The translations under genes were made by a program, and so were the position numbers. From contig JBEVLT010000486.1 in NCBI GenBank assembly GCA_040509055.1, positions 1-10,388 of the forward strand: a stretch of 10,388 bases of DNA. Direction: 5' to 3'. Of this stretch, positions 7,156-10,388 are shown in pieces; within the stretch, counting starts at the first letter, position 1, and each line of letters starts with the position of its first letter. The notes below the pieces were generated by a model. It saw nothing but the letters and a program-made list of their open reading frames with translations, did not search any database and was not told where the DNA came from. The DNA comes from JAJKIP01 sp040509055 (GTDB lineage: Bacteria > Bacteroidota > Bacteroidia > Chitinophagales > Chitinophagaceae).

Positions 7156-8496
7156 ATGACACTTGACAACTTCGAAAAGTCCTTTCCCGCTAACCGCCTG
7201 AAAAACGGACTTGCCTATTTCCGCAGAGGAAAGGTGACGAACCTGGAAGAGGATGAAGACGGGGATTGGTTTGCGACTGTTACCGGAACAGAGGATTATA
7301 CCGTGGAAATTCACATGGATCAGCACAGGATCCATGAGACCAGTTGCACCTGCCTTTCTCACGATGAGGATGATCAGTGCAAGCATGTGGCGGCCGTATT
7401 ATATGCCATCAACCATGAAAAGGATGGAGAAAAAACACGGATGAAATCAGCCGAAATCCCGGCGGACATTCTTTCACTGCTGGACGAGCTCTGTGAAGAA
7501 GAACTCCGCTCTATCCTGAGAATTGCGCTGAAAGGAAATGAAGAGCTTGCAGGCACGATTAAAAACTGTGGGGATTATTTTCTTTTGTGCCGTGGCTCCG
7601 AAGATCTCGGCAAAGCGCTGACTGAAAAAATCGATCAACTCCGGAAAGATGGCGAGATTGACAAAAAACACATACCACGCATCATCAGCATGGCAAACAA
7701 GTATGTGGAAGCTGCCGAAAATCACTGGAAAAAGAAAGAGTTGAAGCAGGCAATTGATTACTTGCTGGCCGTCGCTGATACATTGCCGTTTGAAGCCGAA
7801 TTGATGGAAGACGAAGAAGGCACTCATCGCACCGTTATACGCAACGCCTTTCAGTTGATCGACAAAATATGCACGAACGAACACATCGATGAACCCGTGC
7901 TTGAATTGTTAACCGATCGCGCCATGGATGGCGCCGTTAACGAAGACTTTCCTCTGATGCAGTATGAACTGCACTGGCTTGACCTGATCATCCGGCACAA
8001 CCTGGCCAAAGACAGCACAGAAGATTTCATTACCATCCTGGATGAACTACTGGCTGCCAACAATGAAACAAGCGCAGAACATGCCCGGCTGCTGCGGATG
8101 AAAATTGATTTCCTGGGTATGACCGGCCAAAAGAGCGCCGCCCTGAAGCTTGTGGAGCATAATCCCGCTCTTGCCAATGAAAAAGAACAGCTCCTGCTTT
8201 CTGCCTCCGGCAAAAACAGCGATTACAAGATCATCAAACAAAAGATGCTTGCCGAACTTGAGCTCGCACGCGTGAACAACGATGCGGAGCAATATGCCGG
8301 CTTACAAAAATTGATCATCGAGCTGATGACGGGTAAAAGCGATGTGCTGGAACTGCGAAAGCTGGCTGAGCAATTCTTCCGCGAAACAGGCGATGCCCTG
8401 TTTTTCGAAGCCATGAAAGGTACATACATCAACGCGGAATGGGAACAGGTGAAAAGAAAGTTTGTACGTCCCGCAAACGGGTTACGAAAAGTGTAG
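7156..8496 (+). CDS. Standalone SWIM zinc-finger protein with helical C-terminal region
   Basis: The 446-residue product has an N-terminal region of mixed charge and a SWIM zinc finger at about residues 45-85. Its ligands read C64-T-C66, eight residues, then C75-K-H77, fitting the CxC(n)CxH pattern. SWIM domains bind DNA or proteins and occur in MuDR transposases, SWI2/SNF2-linked proteins and Sws1-like recombination factors. The remainder (about 90-446) is rich in Leu, Glu, Lys and Ala and reads as consecutive amphipathic helices, possibly TPR- or HEAT-like. There is no signal peptide or membrane segment, so it is probably cytoplasmic. No SNF2 helicase, MoxR ATPase or VWA partner, often linked to bacterial SWIM proteins, is seen beside it. 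The start at 7156 places homology-like sequence (FEKSFPANRLKNGLAYFRRG) at the N-terminus. The exact function is unknown. Confidence 0.85.
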   Translation: MTLDNFEKSFPANRLKNGLAYFRRGKVTNLEEDEDGDWFATVTGTEDYTVEIHMDQHRIHETSCTCLSHDEDDQCKHVAAVLYAINHEKDGEKTRMKSAEIPADILSLLDELCEEELRSILRIALKGNEELAGTIKNCGDYFLLCRGSEDLGKALTEKIDQLRKDGEIDKKHIPRIISMANKYVEAAENHWKKKELKQAIDYLLAVADTLPFEAELMEDEEGTHRTVIRNAFQLIDKICTNEHIDEPVLELLTDRAMDGAVNEDFPLMQYELHWLDLIIRHNLAKDSTEDFITILDELLAANNETSAEHARLLRMKIDFLGMTGQKSAALKLVEHNPALANEKEQLLLSASGKNSDYKIIKQKMLAELELARVNNDAEQYAGLQKLIIELMTGKSDVLELRKLAEQFFRETGDALFFEAMKGTYINAEWEQVKRKFVRPANGLRKV

Positions 8497-8627
8497 ATCA
8501 GCCCCGGTTACAAAGCCTCCTTTACGATGTTAGCCTGCATACCCGATCCGGGTATCGGCCCCTGCCATCCGTCAAGACTTCGTAATTTCTTAATATTCCT
8601 TCACCCATCGTTTAGCACAAGCGGGTC

Positions 8628-8635
8628 TACATTTG
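8628..8635 (+). promoter_or_regulatory. -7 promoter element of the ECF sigma gene
   Basis: TACATTTG is an exact match to the Bacteroidota TAnnTTTG consensus, 22 bases before the ATG at 8658. The expected leader is about 15-18 bases. A -33 TTTG at standard spacing is not evident (TTTAG at 8611-8615 is too close). The form of the site suggests transcription by the housekeeping sigma factor rather than self-activation. Confidence 0.6.
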
Positions 8636-8657
8636 ACGCGAATTTCCCCTGCTAACA

Positions 8658-9221
8658 ATGAGAAGACCCGATGATGACGTACTGTTGGAGCGCATCCGTA
8701 ATGACGATGAAAAGGGTCTTGACCAGCTTTTCCTGAACTATTACCCCGGCCTGATCAGCTATGCACGCTTCCACCTGCCCTACCCCAGCGACGAATCGGA
8801 AGACATTGTCCAGGAAGTTTTCCTGAAGATCTGGCAGCAGCGTCACAGCCTGGCTATCCAATCCTCTTTTGCCGCCTATCTCTATACCACGGTGCGCAAC
8901 CGTATTCGTGATTATCATCGCAGCAATGGCCGGCAAGCCAGTCTGCCGATCGATGAGCTGACCGATGCCGCCGAAGCACCTGCACAAACAATACCTGACC
9001 GGCCCATCCTGCTCAAGGAGCTCAATACTGAGATCAGCCGGCTGATCGACCAGCTCCCTCCCGCCACCAGGATGGTCTTTCTCATGAATCGCAGCGACAA
9101 TCTTACCTACACGGAGATCGCAGCATTTCTCCATGTTTCGGTAAATACGGTAAAGACGCTGATGTACCGTGCTCTGAAATTCCTGAAAGAAAACTACCGC
9201 TCGTTCAGTTTCATTTTCTGA
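8658..9221 (+). CDS. ECF-type RNA polymerase sigma-70 factor
   Basis: The 187-residue product has the two-domain ECF layout. Region 2 (about 23-90) contains the core-binding and -10-recognition segment with EDIVQEVFLKIWQQR (48-62) and the helix AAYLYTTVRNRIRDYHR (72-88). Region 4 (about 123-178) carries the helix-turn-helix LTYTEIAAFLHVSVNTVKTL (149-168). A linker of about 30 residues separates them and there is no extra C-terminal domain. It belongs to the expanded Bacteroidota sigma family that pairs with FecR-type membrane anti-sigma factors to switch on SusC/SusD-type outer-membrane uptake genes. The FecR-like gene 101 bases downstream is its likely partner. The ATG at 8658 follows a good -7 element. 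Confidence 0.94.
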   Translation: MRRPDDDVLLERIRNDDEKGLDQLFLNYYPGLISYARFHLPYPSDESEDIVQEVFLKIWQQRHSLAIQSSFAAYLYTTVRNRIRDYHRSNGRQASLPIDELTDAAEAPAQTIPDRPILLKELNTEISRLIDQLPPATRMVFLMNRSDNLTYTEIAAFLHVSVNTVKTLMYRALKFLKENYRSFSFIF

Positions 9222-9226
9222 TGTTA

Positions 9227-9243
9227 GCAGGTTGTTTACCTGC
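9227..9243 (+). other. Hairpin between sigma and anti-sigma genes
   Basis: GCAGGT and ACCTGC form a perfect six-pair stem with a TGTTT loop, starting 5 bases after the sigma stop codon. No T run follows, so it is not a standard terminator. It could protect the 3' end of the sigma message or reduce read-through into the anti-sigma gene. It may also be chance. Confidence 0.35.
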
Positions 9244-9322
9244 ATTACCATAATGTTAAGCCGGAAATTTCTGTCATGATATACAGGCTTGTTTTACGTC
9301 TACCGGGTAAATCGCATACAAA

Positions 9323-10306
9323 TTGGAAGAAAAAGAGATCTACCTGCTCATCACCCGCCACCTGGCTGACCGGGCCACGGCTGAAGAGAACGGACTCCTG
9401 GCAGACTGGAGAACCGCTTCGGAAGAGAACGAAGTGCTTTTTGAAGAGATCAGATCGGTTTGGCTTGCCGGAATAAAGCCTGATCAACAAGCAAAACAAG
9501 CATTGACCCGCTTAAAAGAACGGATCCGCGCTGAAGAAAAGATCAAACCGATCCGGCGCAACCGGCTGATCTACCTGTCGGCTGCTGCCTCCGTTGCCGC
9601 TATCCTGGTGCTCATCCTGGCCCGCTCCTTCTGGCAGGCGCCCGCCATAGAAACGCCGATGCTGACCGTGGAAACCGGGCTGAAGCAAAAGAAATCGATC
9701 CTGCTGGAAGACGGGACCCGGATCGTACTGGCGCCGCAGAGTTCGCTGGTCTACCCTGCCGGTTTCAGCGGAGATCTGCGCACAGTACAGCTACAGGGTG
9801 AAGCCTATTTCGAGGTCAGCAAAAACCCGCACCGCCCCTTTATTGTTCATACGGCCGATCTCGACGTAAAAGTGCTGGGAACTCATTTTGATGTAAGCAG
9901 TTACCCCGATCAGCCTGCTTCTACCGTATCCCTGCTTGAAGGCAGGGTGGCGGTCTCCATTGCCGGCGAAAATGGCGCTGAATATATTTTGAAACCGAGC
10001 GAGCAGCTTGTTTTAAACCACCTGGACCGCCGGGTTTCCCGGTATGGGCTCGACAGTAGCTCCACCGTAGGCTGGATGACCAATACACTGGCCTTTAAGA
10101 ACGTGCGGATCGCAGACGCTGCAGAAAAGATCAGCAAGCTCTATGGAGTGAAAGTGGTGCTGGCCGACCAGCTCACTGCCGATACAAGGCTCTACGGAAC
10201 GTTCACCAACGAATCGCTGGAACAGGTGATGGAAACGCTGGAAGCAACAGGAAACATACAATACCGTATTGAAAACAACAAACTGCATATCAGTATGAGA
10301 AAGTAA
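9323..10306 (+). CDS. FecR-family anti-sigma factor with DUF4974 domain, TTG start
   Basis: The 327-residue product is an inner-membrane anti-sigma factor. A cytoplasmic N-terminal part (1-80) should bind the sigma factor. One membrane helix follows (about 81-103, YLSAAASVAAILVLILA). The periplasmic FecR domain (about 117-212) shows ILLEDGTRIVLAPQSSLVYP (126-145), VQLQGEAYFEVSKNPHRPFI (155-174) and KVLGTHFDV (183-191). A C-terminal DUF4974/secretin-N-like domain (about 256-325) probably contacts the signalling domain of a TonB-dependent receptor. No ATG is available: an in-frame TAA lies at 9308-9310 and the first usual start codon after it is TTG at 9323. A standard N-terminus (EIYLLITRHLADRATAEE) supports this start. 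Family precedent is release or activation of the sigma factor when the receptor binds its ligand. Confidence 0.93.
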   Translation: MEEKEIYLLITRHLADRATAEENGLLADWRTASEENEVLFEEIRSVWLAGIKPDQQAKQALTRLKERIRAEEKIKPIRRNRLIYLSAAASVAAILVLILARSFWQAPAIETPMLTVETGLKQKKSILLEDGTRIVLAPQSSLVYPAGFSGDLRTVQLQGEAYFEVSKNPHRPFIVHTADLDVKVLGTHFDVSSYPDQPASTVSLLEGRVAVSIAGENGAEYILKPSEQLVLNHLDRRVSRYGLDSSSTVGWMTNTLAFKNVRIADAAEKISKLYGVKVVLADQLTADTRLYGTFTNESLEQVMETLEATGNIQYRIENNKLHISMRK

Positions 10307-10362
10307 CCACAGAAAATACAAACCACCGACTAACGTGCCAGGCACGATGTAAAAAGAAATAA

Positions 10363-10383
10363 CCGGCATGTGGAAGATGCCGG
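10363..10383 (+). other. Perfect hairpin downstream of the anti-sigma gene
   Basis: CCGGCAT and ATGCCGG form a seven-pair perfect stem around a seven-base loop, 57 bases after the anti-sigma stop codon and at the window's right edge. What follows on the plus strand is cut off, so a T run cannot be judged; on the minus strand the flank is T-rich. In sigma/FecR/SusC loci, a hairpin often separates the regulatory pair from the receptor gene, acting as a partial terminator or as part of the receptor leader. A short CGTGCC-A-GGCACG inverted repeat at 10334-10346 lies just before it. Confidence 0.55.
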
Positions 10384-10388
10384 CTATG

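Noticed and set aside
8541..8563. Palindromic patch ACCCGATCCGGGTATCGG between the SWIM gene and the sigma gene
   Set aside because: It can form only short alternative 5-pair stems and lacks a T run, so I do not call a terminator or operator. The rest of 8497-8627 shows nothing else.
9276..9476. Plus-strand ATG frame (66 codons) overlapping the start of the anti-sigma gene
   Set aside because: It is tempting because it has an ATG, but the translation (Lys/Arg/Ser/Thr-rich) has no family pattern, and the overlapping TTG frame gives a standard FecR-type N-terminus.

Overview
The window looks like an ordinary chromosomal segment of a Bacteroidota bacterium, most likely of the Chitinophagaceae. 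Four things point there: close matches to the Bacteroidota -7 promoter element TAnnTTTG before several genes, few Shine-Dalgarno sequences, a very large secreted protein ending in a type IX secretion (T9SS) sorting domain, and an ECF sigma/FecR anti-sigma pair with the C-terminal domain typical of SusC/SusD loci. The family is an inference; no rRNA or species marker is present.

Left part (1-3439). The 3' end of an unidentified gene runs rightward to 233 and meets, 4 bases away, a leftward pair: a WaaE-like family 2 glycosyltransferase followed, with a 17-base overlap, by a TsaC/YrdC-type threonylcarbamoyl-AMP synthase. Divergent from that pair, across a gap of about 70 bases, are dapD (lysine and diaminopimelate synthesis) and a ten-helix EamA/DMT transporter. 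The transporter frame follows dapD in the same frame, separated by one TAA, and has no ATG start.

Middle (3440-7012). A 1080-residue secreted metalloprotease on the minus strand has a signal peptide, a propeptide, a reprolysin-like zinc domain, Ig-like and fibronectin III modules, two PPC domains and a T9SS sorting domain. It ends at a strong terminator that reads out on the minus strand. To its right is a complete small unit: promoter, tRNA-Leu(CAG) and terminator.

Right part (7013-10388). A standalone SWIM zinc-finger protein with a long helical tail is followed by an ECF sigma factor with a good promoter and its FecR-type anti-sigma factor (TTG start). After the anti-sigma gene lies a perfect hairpin, and the window ends there. 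In this group of bacteria such pairs usually control a SusC/SusD uptake operon directly downstream, so the next gene is probably a TonB-dependent receptor; this cannot be seen here.

I found no CRISPR array, insertion sequence, phage gene or defence system, and no gene-free stretch above 300 bases. The most informative points are the two non-ATG starts, the in-frame dapD/transporter junction, the orphan SWIM protein and the modular T9SS protease. None amounts to a clearly new biological system.
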